A DNA stretch of 64,000 bases from Nocardioidaceae bacterium (GTDB lineage: Bacteria > Actinomycetota > Actinomycetes > Propionibacteriales > Nocardioidaceae): assembly GCA_018672315.1 (NCBI GenBank), contig CP076053.1, positions 744,001 through 808,000 on the forward strand, in the 5' to 3' direction. The position numbers and the translations under genes were made by a program. The notes under the pieces are model-generated. The model made no database searches and had not been told where the DNA came from. It was given only the letters and a program-made list of their open reading frames with translations. This document shows, one piece after another, positions 54,483 through 62,066 of the stretch (position 1 is the stretch's first letter; every line of letters begins with the position of its first letter).

Positions 54483-55160
54483 TCAGGTGTCCTCGGGGGT
54501 CGGGAGGTGGGTCGAGACGGCGGCGGGGGTCTCGACGACGGGGTCGGCGTCGCTGTCGTACAGGCCGTACTTCGAGATGTACTGCACCACGCCGTCGGGC
54601 ACGAGATACCACACGGGCTGTCCCTGCTCACGTCGACGCCGACAGTCGGTCGAGGAGATCGCGAGCGCCGGGATCTCCACGAGCGTCAACCGGTCCGACG
54701 GCACGCCGTCCAGCGACGCGTCGTCGAGCTCGTACCCGGGGCGCGTGCACCCCACGAAGTGCGCGAGCTCGAAGAGCTCGTCGTGGTCGCGCCAGGTGAA
54801 GATCGAGGCGAGAGCGTCGGCGCCGGTGATGAAGTACAGGTCCGCCTCGGGCATGACGGCACGCAGGTCGCGCAACGTGTCGACCGTGTACGTCGGTCCT
54901 TCGCGGTCGATGTCGACGCGGCTGACGGTGAAGCGCGGGTTCGCCGCGGTGGCCACGACGGTCATCAGGTATCTGTCCTCGGCGGGCGAGACCTCACGGT
55001 CCACCTTCTGCCAGGGCTGGCCGGTGGGGACGAACACGACCTCGTCGAGCCCGAACCAGCCCTGCACCTCGCTGGCGGCCACCAGGTGACCGTGGTGGAT
55101 GGGGTCGAAGGTGCCACCCATGACCCCGACGCGGCGCCGGTCACGCGAGGGCGTGCCCAC
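54483..55160 (-). CDS. nadD: Nicotinate-nucleotide adenylyltransferase NadD
   Basis: Joins nicotinate mononucleotide and ATP to form deamido-NAD, an essential step of NAD synthesis. The 225 residues have the nucleotidyltransferase motif [20 protein letters not shown] (about 12), [22 protein letters not shown] and the C-terminal [13 protein letters not shown]. The usual conserved ISSTxxR is intact. The tail after residue 205 ([16 protein letters not shown]) is variable. GTG 55160 is the start; no strong ribosome site is seen. rsfS follows without a gap. Confidence 0.95.
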   Translation of the reverse strand: MGTPSRDRRRVGVMGGTFDPIHHGHLVAASEVQGWFGLDEVVFVPTGQPWQKVDREVSPAEDRYLMTVVATAANPRFTVSRVDIDREGPTYTVDTLRDLRAVMPEADLYFITGADALASIFTWRDHDELFELAHFVGCTRPGYELDDASLDGVPSDRLTLVEIPALAISSTDCRRRREQGQPVWYLVPDGVVQYISKYGLYDSDADPVVETPAAVSTHLPTPEDT

Positions 55161-55177
55161 CGCGGAGCTCCGGATGC

Positions 55178-55363
55178 TCAGAGGGAGCCTTTGCCGCGAC
55201 CGATCGCCAGGACGGCCGCCACCATGCCGACGAACAGCACGAGGACCGCGACACCGATGAAGACGGCCGTCCAGTAGAAGCCGCCCTCCTCGCCACCGGC
55301 CTCCGAGGCCCGGACGACGTGCAGGACCGGCAGGACGTACGCGGCGAGGAACGAGGTCAGCAT
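55178..55363 (-). CDS. Small hypothetical membrane protein
   Basis: A 61-residue protein. It begins with a short hydrophobic stretch ([17 protein letters not shown]), followed by an acidic turn [12 protein letters not shown] and a long helix ([20 protein letters not shown]) ending in RGKGSL. I do not recognise a family. A leaderless -10 box precedes its ATG at exact spacing, which supports a real gene despite its size. It sits between a DMT transporter gene and nadD, all on the minus strand. Confidence 0.6.
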   Translation of the reverse strand: MLTSFLAAYVLPVLHVVRASEAGGEEGGFYWTAVFIGVAVLVLFVGMVAAVLAIGRGKGSL

Positions 55364-55375
55364 GGCCTCATCCTA
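55361..55375 (-). promoter_or_regulatory. Leaderless promoter of the 61-residue membrane protein gene
   Basis: Minus strand: TAGGAT (55375-55370), six bases, then ATG 55363. The box overlaps the stop codon of the upstream transporter gene. Confidence 0.5.
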
Positions 55376-56260
55376 CCGTCGTACGCGGACGGCTGCCCGC
55401 GCCGGCTGCGTCGCGGTGTCCTCGTCGTGCGTGACGAGCGCGGCCAGGCGCAGGGAGAGCACCATCAGCAGCAGACCGACGGCAGAACCGAGCAGGTTGA
55501 GGGGTCCGTAGGCCGGCACCTCGTCGAAGAACACCATGCCGAGCACGATCGCCTCGAGGACGGCCACGACGTTGAGCACGGGCAGCGTCACGGCCAGCGG
55601 AGCGAAGTGGTACGCCGACTGGTTCAGCCCGAAGGCGAGGACGCCCATGACCACGAACGCCCAGGCGACGGGGTCGCCGATCCACGCGACCCATCCCGGC
55701 GGGTCCTCCGAGAGGGCCTTCATGAGCGCGGCGTTGACGCCGAACCCGACACCGGCACCGAGTGCGAGGACGAAGCCGAACCGTGAGGCCGGCGGCATCA
55801 GCCGCCACGCCGAGGCGCCGAGCACGACCAGCAGCAGCGCTCCGACGCCCATGACGATCACCCCGGCGGCGGTCGACAGCGGACGGTCGGCCACCGGCTC
55901 GACCGCCAACAGCACGAGGATCAGACCGACCACGGCGACGCCGACCGTGCCGAGCTCGACACCGGTGGGCGCGCGGCGCGAGAGCATCGCGCGGATCGGC
56001 ACCGCCAGCGCGACCCCCAGGATCATGAAGGGCTGGACCCGGGCGATCTCACCGAGACCGAGTGCCAGGGCGTGCAGCAACAGCGCGACGAGGCCGACCA
56101 CGGTGCCGAACAGCCACAGAGGGGAGCTCACGAAGCCACGCCACAGTCCGGTGGCCGAGCGACCCCGCTCCACACGGCCGGCGGCCTGGTGCTGCATGGA
56201 GTTGCCGACCGCGTACGCGAGCGCCGAACCCAGCGCGAGCACGATGGCGGTCGAGATCAC
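55373..56260 (-). CDS. DMT-superfamily transporter (EamA-like)
   Basis: A 295-residue membrane protein with about ten helices, starting MISTAIVLALGSALAYAVGN and containing two internal repeat halves as in drug/metabolite transporters. The family signature ALAYAVGNSMQHQAAGRV in the first helix and VLEAIVLGMVFFDEVPAYGP in the penultimate part are typical. The substrate is unknown. GTG 56260 has GGAGGAGG five bases upstream, so the longer upstream frame is not needed. The C-terminal tail (HDEDTATQPARAAVRVRR) is cytoplasmic. Confidence 0.85.
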   Translation of the reverse strand: MISTAIVLALGSALAYAVGNSMQHQAAGRVERGRSATGLWRGFVSSPLWLFGTVVGLVALLLHALALGLGEIARVQPFMILGVALAVPIRAMLSRRAPTGVELGTVGVAVVGLILVLLAVEPVADRPLSTAAGVIVMGVGALLLVVLGASAWRLMPPASRFGFVLALGAGVGFGVNAALMKALSEDPPGWVAWIGDPVAWAFVVMGVLAFGLNQSAYHFAPLAVTLPVLNVVAVLEAIVLGMVFFDEVPAYGPLNLLGSAVGLLLMVLSLRLAALVTHDEDTATQPARAAVRVRR

Positions 56261-56373
56261 CGGACCTCCTCCGGTCGGCTGGGGCAGCTGGTCGGTTCTC
56301 TCTCGGGCAGACGGGTCGGCCCAGTCTGGCAGGCGCGACACACCCCGTCGCGGCACCCCGGCCGGGTGTCGTC

Positions 56374-57669
56374 CTAGCGCACGTGGCCGTCGCCGGTGAG
56401 CACGTACTTCGTCGTCGTCATCTCCGGCAGCCCCATCGGGCCGCGGGCGTGCAGCTTCTGGGTGGAGATGCCGATCTCGGCGCCGAACCCGAACTCGCCC
56501 CCATCGGTGAAGCGCGTCGAGGCGTTGACCAGCACGGCGGCGGAGTCCACCCCTGCGACGAACCGCCGCGCCGCCGCCTGGGAGGTGGTGCAGATCGCCT
56601 CGGTGTGGGCCGAGGAGTGGCGGCGTACGTGGGCCAGCGCCGCCTCGAGGTCCGCGACGACGGCCACGGCCATGTGCATCCCGAGGTACTCGGCGTCCCA
56701 GTCCTCGGCGCTCGCGGGGACGACCTGGGCGGGGAGCCCCGGCAGGGAGGCGGTCGTCGGATCGCCGTGCACGGTGACGCCGGCGTCCTGCAGCGCTGCC
56801 ACCAGCCGGGCTGCCAGCCCGCCGGCCACATGGTCGGCGTGCACCAGCAGCGTCTCGGCGGAGTTGCAGACCGAGGTGCGGTGCGTCTTGGAGTTCAGCA
56901 CGACCGCGACCGCCTGGTCGGCGTCGACCTCGGCGTCGACGTAGACGTGGCAGTTGCCGACACCGGTCTCGATGACGGGCACCGTGGACTCCTCCACGAC
57001 CGAGCGGATCAGACCTGCACCGCCGCGCGGGACCAGCAGGTCCACCAGGCCGCGGGCCTGCATCAGCGCGCGGGCGCTCGCGCGGTCAGCGGCGTCGAGC
57101 AGCTGCACCGCCGCGGGCGGGAGATCGGCTGCGACCAGGCCCTCGCGCAGAGCCGTGGTGATGGCGCGGTTGGAGGAGGCAGCGGTGCCCGAGCCGCGCA
57201 GCAGCACCGCGTTGCCCGACTTCAGGCAGATGCCGGCCGCGTCGGCGGTGACGTTGGGTCGCGCCTCGTAGATCATCCCGACGACTCCGAACGGGACCCG
57301 CACCTGACGCAGCTCGAGCCCGTTCGCGAGCGTCGACCCTCGGACGACCTGGCCCACCGGATCGGGCAGTCCCGCGAGGTCGCGCAGCCCCGTCGCCAGG
57401 CCCTGCACCCGGGCGGTGTCGAGCCGCAACCTGTCGACGAGATGGGCACTCGCTCCGCTCTCGGCGCGCGCGACGTCGTCGGCGTTGGCCTCGAGGATCG
57501 CCTCGAGGTGCGGGCCCTCGACGGCGTCGGCCATGGCGTGCAGCCCGGCGTCCTTGCGCTCGCGCGTGGCCGTGGCGAGGGCGTACGAGGCCTCCCGGGC
57601 CGCCAGCGCCGCGTGCCGCACCGCCTCGGTCGCTCCGCCGGGGACGTCGTCGCTGCCTGTCGGGTGCAT
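56374..57669 (-). CDS. proA: Gamma-glutamyl phosphate reductase ProA
   Basis: Second enzyme of proline synthesis: reduces glutamyl-5-phosphate to the semialdehyde with NADPH. The 431 residues have the aldehyde-dehydrogenase-like core with [20 protein letters not shown] (about 115), the catalytic Cys in [20 protein letters not shown] (about 263) and the C-terminal [20 protein letters not shown] followed by ARGPMGL. All are intact. ATG 57669 sits seven bases after TATCCT, so the mRNA is predicted leaderless; the open frame further upstream is not used. proB lies upstream with one small gene between. Confidence 0.95.
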   Translation of the reverse strand: MHPTGSDDVPGGATEAVRHAALAAREASYALATATRERKDAGLHAMADAVEGPHLEAILEANADDVARAESGASAHLVDRLRLDTARVQGLATGLRDLAGLPDPVGQVVRGSTLANGLELRQVRVPFGVVGMIYEARPNVTADAAGICLKSGNAVLLRGSGTAASSNRAITTALREGLVAADLPPAAVQLLDAADRASARALMQARGLVDLLVPRGGAGLIRSVVEESTVPVIETGVGNCHVYVDAEVDADQAVAVVLNSKTHRTSVCNSAETLLVHADHVAGGLAARLVAALQDAGVTVHGDPTTASLPGLPAQVVPASAEDWDAEYLGMHMAVAVVADLEAALAHVRRHSSAHTEAICTTSQAAARRFVAGVDSAAVLVNASTRFTDGGEFGFGAEIGISTQKLHARGPMGLPEMTTTKYVLTGDGHVR

Positions 57670-57682
57670 ACGGCCGAGGATA
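57667..57682 (-). promoter_or_regulatory. Leaderless promoter of proA
   Basis: Minus strand: TATCCT (57682-57677), seven bases, then ATG 57669. This is the closest match to a consensus -10 among the leaderless cases, so proA can be transcribed apart from proB. Confidence 0.55.
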
Positions 57683-57698
57683 GGTGTGCCGGGCCGGG

Positions 57699-58118
57699 TC
57701 AGCCGAACGGGCTGATCCCCACCTCGACCTCGTGCTGCCAGCCGTCGTCGCGACGAAGGTGCTGGGAGCGCCGGGCGATCTCGAAGCCCGTCATCTCCCA
57801 GTCGGCGAGGCCGATGGCGCCACGGAACTCGCCCCACACGCGCATGGCGAGGGACGCGGCGTCCAGCGCCGTCGGAGCCTCCTCCCAGAACCTCACCTCG
57901 GCACGGTCGGCGTCGTGCCGCAGCGAGTGCATGAAGGGTCTGAGCGTGGCGAGCCTGCTCAGCGCCTCGGAGACGTCTGCCTGGGGTCGGGCGGGACCGC
58001 CGACGACGACGGTGATGTGCCAGAGGCGTTCATCACTGTCCACGAGGGTGAGACCTTCCCGGGAGACGGAGCGGGGGCGACGGTGGGCACGAGGCCGAAC
58101 CGGCGTCGTCGGGAGCAT
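57699..58118 (-). CDS. Hypothetical protein between proB and proA
   Basis: A 139-residue protein I do not recognise. After a basic N-terminus ([15 protein letters not shown]) it reads [20 protein letters not shown] and [20 protein letters not shown], then [20 protein letters not shown] and ends [13 protein letters not shown]. The alternating beta strands and helices suggest a small ferredoxin-like fold, by eye only. Position and a leaderless -10 box support ATG 58118; a start at the later GTG (VDSDERLW) is possible. It lies between two proline-synthesis genes, but a role there is unsupported. Confidence 0.6.
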   Translation of the reverse strand: MLPTTPVRPRAHRRPRSVSREGLTLVDSDERLWHITVVVGGPARPQADVSEALSRLATLRPFMHSLRHDADRAEVRFWEEAPTALDAASLAMRVWGEFRGAIGLADWEMTGFEIARRSQHLRRDDGWQHEVEVGISPFG

Positions 58119-58130
58119 GGCACGACACTA
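58116..58130 (-). promoter_or_regulatory. Leaderless promoter of the gene between proB and proA
   Basis: Minus strand: TAGTGT (58130-58125), six bases, then ATG 58118. Confidence 0.45.
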
Positions 58131-58294
58131 GGAGCGCAGCCGCCGCGGCGGTGTCGATCGACGCAACGTGCCGTTGGTGACGTCCGCCCGGTTCGCCCCG
58201 TGCCGTCCGGGTTCGCCCCACCGCGAATGCGTCGTTCGGGACGTTCGACCCGGGCCGGAGGACCGCGGTCTGCAATGTCCGGACCTCTGGCCGC

Positions 58295-59470
58295 TCAGCT
58301 GTCTGATCCGGGCGTCTGCTCGACTGCTGCCGCGTCGTCGAGGAGCACGAGGTCGTCGCGGTGCACCAGCTCGCGCTCGTACGCCGGACCCCGCATCCGG
58401 GTCAGCGCCGCGGTCGTGCGCCCGGCGACGTCGTCGACCTCGTCGGCGTCGTAGCTGACCAGACCCCGGGCGACCGCACGGCCTGCGGGGTCGACGAGGT
58501 CGACGGGGTCCCCCGCACTGAAGGTGCCCTCACGGCGGACGACCCCGACCGGCAGCAGCGAGGCGCGTCCCTGCACGACCGCGCGTACGGCTCCGGCGTC
58601 GAGGTGCAGCTGCCCCATCGGCTCGGTGGCGTGGGCCAGCCAGAGCAAGCGCGTGGGACGACGTCTCCCGGTCACCCGGAAGAGCGTGCCGGTCTCGCGG
58701 GCCCCGAGCGCCTCCGCGGCGTGCGCGGCGGCGGCCAGCACGACGGGGATCCCCGCACCGGTGGCGATGCGGGCGGCCTGCAGCTTCGTACGCATGCCGC
58801 CCGTGCCGACCCCCGCCCCGCCGACGGAGCCGACGTCGATGCCGGCGAGGTCCGAGCCGTGAGCGACCACCGGGACCAGGCGGCTGCCCGGCGCCGTCGG
58901 TGGTCCGTCGTAGAGACCGTCCACGTCGCTGAGGAGGACCAGCAGGTCGGCGTGCACCAGATGGGCCACGAGCGCGGCGAGGCGGTCGTTGTCACCGAAG
59001 CGGATCTCCCCCGTGGCGACCGTGTCGTTCTCGTTGACGACGGGGACGACGCCGAGCTCCAGGAGCCTCGCGAACGTGCGGTGCGCGTTGCGGTAGTGCC
59101 CGCGGCGTGTGACGTCGTCGGCGGTGAGGAGCACCTGCCCGGCGGTGAGTCCGTGGCGTGCCAGCTCCTCGGTCCAGCGGCGGACGAGCAGACCCTGGCC
59201 GACCGCCGCTGCAGCCTGCTGGGTGGCGAGATCGCGCGGGCGCCGCTTCAGTCCCAGCGGTGCCAGACCGGCGGCGATGGCGCCGGAGGAGACGAGCACG
59301 ACCTCCGCGGCGCGCGCGCGGACGCCCGCGACCGCGTCGACGAGCGCGGCCAGCCGGGTGTCGTCGAGTCCGCCGTCGACCGAGGTCAGCGACGAGGAGC
59401 CGACCTTGACGACCACCCGGGCCGCGGTCGCGACCTCGGGGCGCTCCTGCCCGGCGTCGGAGCCGCTCAC
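58295..59470 (-). CDS. proB: Glutamate 5-kinase ProB
   Basis: First enzyme of proline synthesis: phosphorylates glutamate. The 391 residues begin with the amino-acid kinase domain ([20 protein letters not shown], about 18), with [47 protein letters not shown] and [20 protein letters not shown]. The C-terminal 100 residues are a PUA domain ([20 protein letters not shown]), as in full-length bacterial ProB. GTG 59470 overlaps the obgE stop by four bases (GTGA), so it is coupled to obgE. Feedback inhibition by proline is known for the family. Confidence 0.95.
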   Translation of the reverse strand: MSGSDAGQERPEVATAARVVVKVGSSSLTSVDGGLDDTRLAALVDAVAGVRARAAEVVLVSSGAIAAGLAPLGLKRRPRDLATQQAAAAVGQGLLVRRWTEELARHGLTAGQVLLTADDVTRRGHYRNAHRTFARLLELGVVPVVNENDTVATGEIRFGDNDRLAALVAHLVHADLLVLLSDVDGLYDGPPTAPGSRLVPVVAHGSDLAGIDVGSVGGAGVGTGGMRTKLQAARIATGAGIPVVLAAAAHAAEALGARETGTLFRVTGRRRPTRLLWLAHATEPMGQLHLDAGAVRAVVQGRASLLPVGVVRREGTFSAGDPVDLVDPAGRAVARGLVSYDADEVDDVAGRTTAALTRMRGPAYERELVHRDDLVLLDDAAAVEQTPGSDS

Positions 59471-61131
59471 GACCTCGGCTCGAGGTCGCTCGCCCAGGTC
59501 ACCTCGACCTCGTCGTCGCCCTGCTCGTCGTCGCCCTGCTCGTCGTCGCCCTGCTCGTCGTCGCCCTGCTCGGGGTCGACCCCGGGGTCGTCCTCGTCCC
59601 ACGCCGACTCCCAGTCCGCGCGTCCGGCGTCGCCCCGGAGGTAGTCCGCCTCCTCGGCGGCGTCGAGCACGATTCCCTGCTCCGCGAGCCTCAGTGCGAT
59701 GTCGGCACGGGCCTCGTGCGGCTCGCGTCCGGCGAACGCCTCGTCGATCGCGCGACGTCGGACGGCGGCGGGACGCTGCTCGGAGAAGCGGGAGTCCTCA
59801 CCACGGCGACCGAGGTTCTGCTCACCGGCATCCATGCCGGGCTTGAAGTCGAAGACGACGGCGTTGTCGGGGTGCCCGATGAGGACGGCGTCGCCCTCGA
59901 CCGCGCCGAGCTTCACCAGCCGCTCCTCGACCCCGAGGCGGTTGAGCCGGTCGGCGAGGAAGCCGACCGCCTCGTCATTGCTGAAGTCCGTCTGGCGCAC
60001 CCAGCGCTCGGGCTTGTCCCCGCGTACGCGCCAGCCCTCACCGGTCTGCTTGATCGTGAAGTCCGCGCCGGATCCCGCCACCGAGGGGCGGATCACGATG
60101 CGGGTCGGCTCCGCGGCCGGCTCTGCCGCCCGGGCCGCCGCGACGATCTCGGCCATGGCGAAGGACAACGGCCGCAGGCCCTCCCCGGTGAGCGCGCTGA
60201 CGCGGAGCACCGGGTGCCCGAGGGCGCGTACGTCGGCCTCCACGATGTCGGCGAGGTCGGACCCGTCGGGCAGGTCGACCTTGTTCAGGACCACGAGGCG
60301 CGGTCGGTCCTCGAGCCCGCCGTAGCGGGCGAGCTCCCGCTCGATGACCTCCAGGTCGCGCACGGGGTCGCGGTCGGACTCCAGCGAGGCGGTGTCGACC
60401 ACATGGACGATCGCTGCGCAACGCTCGACGTGGCGCAGGAAGTCGTGCCCCAGTCCCTTGCCGTCGCTGGCGCCCTCGATGAGACCCGGGACGTCGGCGA
60501 CGGTGAAGGTGACATCGCCGGCGACGACCACACCGAGGTTCGGCACCAGCGTGGTGAAGGGATAGTCCGCGATCTTCGGTCGGGCCCGCGACAGCGCGGC
60601 GATGAGGCTGGACTTGCCGGCGCTGGGGAACCCGACCAGCCCGATGTCGGCGACGACCTTGAGCTCGAGCACCACCTGGCGCTCCTCGCCGGGCTCCCCC
60701 AGCAGCGCGAACCCCGGCGCCTTGCGCTTGGAGGAGGCGAGGGCGGCGTTGCCCAGCCCCCCGCGGCCTCCGGCGGCGATGACCATCTCGGTGCCCTCGC
60801 CGACGAGGTCGGCCAGCACCGTGCCGCCCTCGGTGACGACGGTGCCGTCCGGCACGGGCAGCACCAGGTCCTCGCCGTGGTGCCCGTTGCGGTGACCGCC
60901 GGCTCCGTGGCCTCCGTGGCCGGCACGTCGGCGCGGCTGGTGGTGGTAGTCGACGAGCGTGGTCACCGAGGAGTCCACGCGCAGGACCACCGAGCCGCCG
61001 GGACCGCCGTTGCCGCCGTCGGGGCCCCCGAGGGGCTTGAACTTCTCGCGGTGGACCGAGGCGACGCCGTTGCCCCCGCGTCCTGCGGCGATGTCGAGGG
61101 TGACCTGGTCGACGAAGGTCGGCAGCGCCAT
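59467..61131 (-). CDS. obgE: Obg-family GTPase ObgE/CgtA
   Basis: Essential GTPase in 50S maturation and stress control. The 554 residues hold the glycine-rich Obg fold (1-160; [38 protein letters not shown]), the G domain (about 160-330) with [31 protein letters not shown] and LNKVDLPDG, and the OCT domain (about 345-425), then an acidic tail. The tail ends in repeated GDDEQ units encoded by 15-bp tandem repeats. Actinobacterial Obg proteins often have such variable tails. GGAG lies near ATG 61131. Gene order rplU-rpmA-obgE-proB is the classical one. Confidence 0.96.
   Translation of the reverse strand: MALPTFVDQVTLDIAAGRGGNGVASVHREKFKPLGGPDGGNGGPGGSVVLRVDSSVTTLVDYHHQPRRRAGHGGHGAGGHRNGHHGEDLVLPVPDGTVVTEGGTVLADLVGEGTEMVIAAGGRGGLGNAALASSKRKAPGFALLGEPGEERQVVLELKVVADIGLVGFPSAGKSSLIAALSRARPKIADYPFTTLVPNLGVVVAGDVTFTVADVPGLIEGASDGKGLGHDFLRHVERCAAIVHVVDTASLESDRDPVRDLEVIERELARYGGLEDRPRLVVLNKVDLPDGSDLADIVEADVRALGHPVLRVSALTGEGLRPLSFAMAEIVAAARAAEPAAEPTRIVIRPSVAGSGADFTIKQTGEGWRVRGDKPERWVRQTDFSNDEAVGFLADRLNRLGVEERLVKLGAVEGDAVLIGHPDNAVVFDFKPGMDAGEQNLGRRGEDSRFSEQRPAAVRRRAIDEAFAGREPHEARADIALRLAEQGIVLDAAEEADYLRGDAGRADWESAWDEDDPGVDPEQGDDEQGDDEQGDDEQGDDEVEVTWASDLEPRS
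59509..59572 (-). repeat. 15-bp tandem repeat in obgE encoding GDDEQ units
   Basis: Three complete plus-strand units ctgctcgtcgtcgcc (59521-59565), flanked by partial units, encode a repeated Gly-Asp-Asp-Glu-Gln in the acidic tail. Perfect copies suggest recent slippage, so length may vary between strains. Confidence 0.9.
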
Positions 61132-61167
61132 GGGGTCTCCTGCTCTGGTGGGTGCTCGTGAACGGGA

Positions 61168-61207
61168 CGAGGGGCGTCCCCGGGGTTCATCCCGGGGACG
61201 CCCCTCG
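61168..61207 (-). terminator. Hairpin between rpmA and obgE
   Basis: A perfect 17-bp stem (61168-61184 with 61191-61207) and 6-base loop in the 111-base gap between rpmA and obgE. It would end or reduce transcription from the ribosomal protein genes before obgE. Confidence 0.78.
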
Positions 61208-61242
61208 TGGAAGCGTCAGGCTGATTCAGCGACGTCCCGCGG

Positions 61243-61497
61243 TCACTCGCCCGGGACGATGTTGACGACGCGGCGTCCGCGCTTGGTGCCGAACTCGACC
61301 GCGCCGGCGCTCAGGGCGAACAGCGTGTCGTCGCCACCGCGGCCGACGTTCGCGCCGGGGTGCCAGTGCGTGCCACGCTGGCGGATGATGATCTCGCCCG
61401 CGTTGACGGCCTGGCCGCCGAAGCGCTTCACACCGAGGCGCTGGGCGTTGGAGTCGCGGCCGTTCTTGGTGGACGCGGCGCCCTTCTTGTGTGCCAT
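61243..61497 (-). CDS. rpmA: 50S ribosomal protein L27
   Basis: An 84-residue protein of the large subunit near the peptidyl-transferase centre. It starts [20 protein letters not shown], without the cleavable N-terminal extension of Firmicutes, and has the conserved [20 protein letters not shown] and [20 protein letters not shown]. It follows rplU by 69 bases on the same strand, the usual order. Confidence 0.98.
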   Translation of the reverse strand: MAHKKGAASTKNGRDSNAQRLGVKRFGGQAVNAGEIIIRQRGTHWHPGANVGRGGDDTLFALSAGAVEFGTKRGRRVVNIVPGE

Positions 61498-61566
61498 GAG
61501 GATGTCCCCTGTCGTGTCTTCGTGAGCTGGTGGCCAGGGAGAGGCCCGGTGCGTACGCGCCGGGTC

Positions 61567-61872
61567 TCAGGCCGAGATGTCGGTGACCTTGACCTGCGTG
61601 TAGTGCTGGCGGTGACCCTGACGGCGCTTGTAGCCCGTCTTGTTCTTGTAGCGCTGGATCACGATCTTGGGACCCTTGGTCGCGCCGAGCACCTCGACGG
61701 TGACGCTCGCCGCGCCGACCTTCTCGCCCGTGGTGACCGTCTCGCCGTCGACGAGCATGACCACGGGAAGAGTCACGGACCCGCCGACCTCGGTCGAGAT
61801 CTTGTCGATCTCGATGACGTCACCGACGGCGACCCTCTGCTGCAGGCTTCCGCTCTTGACGATCGCGTACAC
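61567..61872 (-). CDS. rplU: 50S ribosomal protein L21
   Basis: A 101-residue large-subunit protein. Conserved features are MYAIVKSGSLQQRVAVGDVI at the start, the strand-rich middle (GSVTLPVVMLVDGETV) and the signature KNKTGYKRRQGHRQHYTQVK near the C-terminus, where the Lys/Arg cluster contacts 23S rRNA. It is first in rplU-rpmA and is preceded by a clear -35/-10 promoter about 130 bases upstream. Confidence 0.98.
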   Translation of the reverse strand: MYAIVKSGSLQQRVAVGDVIEIDKISTEVGGSVTLPVVMLVDGETVTTGEKVGAASVTVEVLGATKGPKIVIQRYKNKTGYKRRQGHRQHYTQVKVTDISA

Positions 61873-62007
61873 CGCGGTCTCCTTCGTCGAACTTCATGGA
61901 TTGCTGGGGCTCACGGCACGACCACGAGGGGCGGCCGGAGATGTCTCAGGGGCGCTCAGTGACGCCGCGTCGGTCGAGAGGCCGCGCGGCAGGCGCACCA
62001 AGCGTCG

Positions 62008-62037
62008 ATAGTACGCGGAGCCCCGGGCCCGGCGCAA
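62008..62037 (-). promoter_or_regulatory. Promoter of rplU-rpmA
   Basis: Minus strand: -35 TTGCGC (62037-62032), 18-bp spacer, -10 TACTAT (62013-62008). This predicts a leader of about 130 bases upstream of rplU in which I see no clear protein-binding structure. Confidence 0.65.
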
Positions 62038-62046
62038 AACGGCGGC

Positions 62047-62060
62047 CGAGCCCGGGCTCG
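62047..62060 (-). terminator. Palindrome after the RNase E/G gene
   Basis: CGAGCCCGGGCTCG, a perfect 14-bp palindrome, lies seven bases past the stop, and TTTT follows seven bases after it on the minus strand. Modest terminator candidate just before the rplU promoter. Confidence 0.5.
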
Positions 62061-62066
62061 CGTCCC

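Noticed and set aside
58119-58294. Possible small gene or RNA between proB and the gene at 57699
   Set aside because: Frames here are short or lack a start. Only a short direct repeat of GGTTCGCCCC was noticed, with no clear structure.
59509-59572. Possible CRISPR-like array
   Set aside because: The 15-bp units are contiguous without spacers and are in frame inside obgE. The same applies to 44693-44797 in the peroxidase gene. No cas genes are present.
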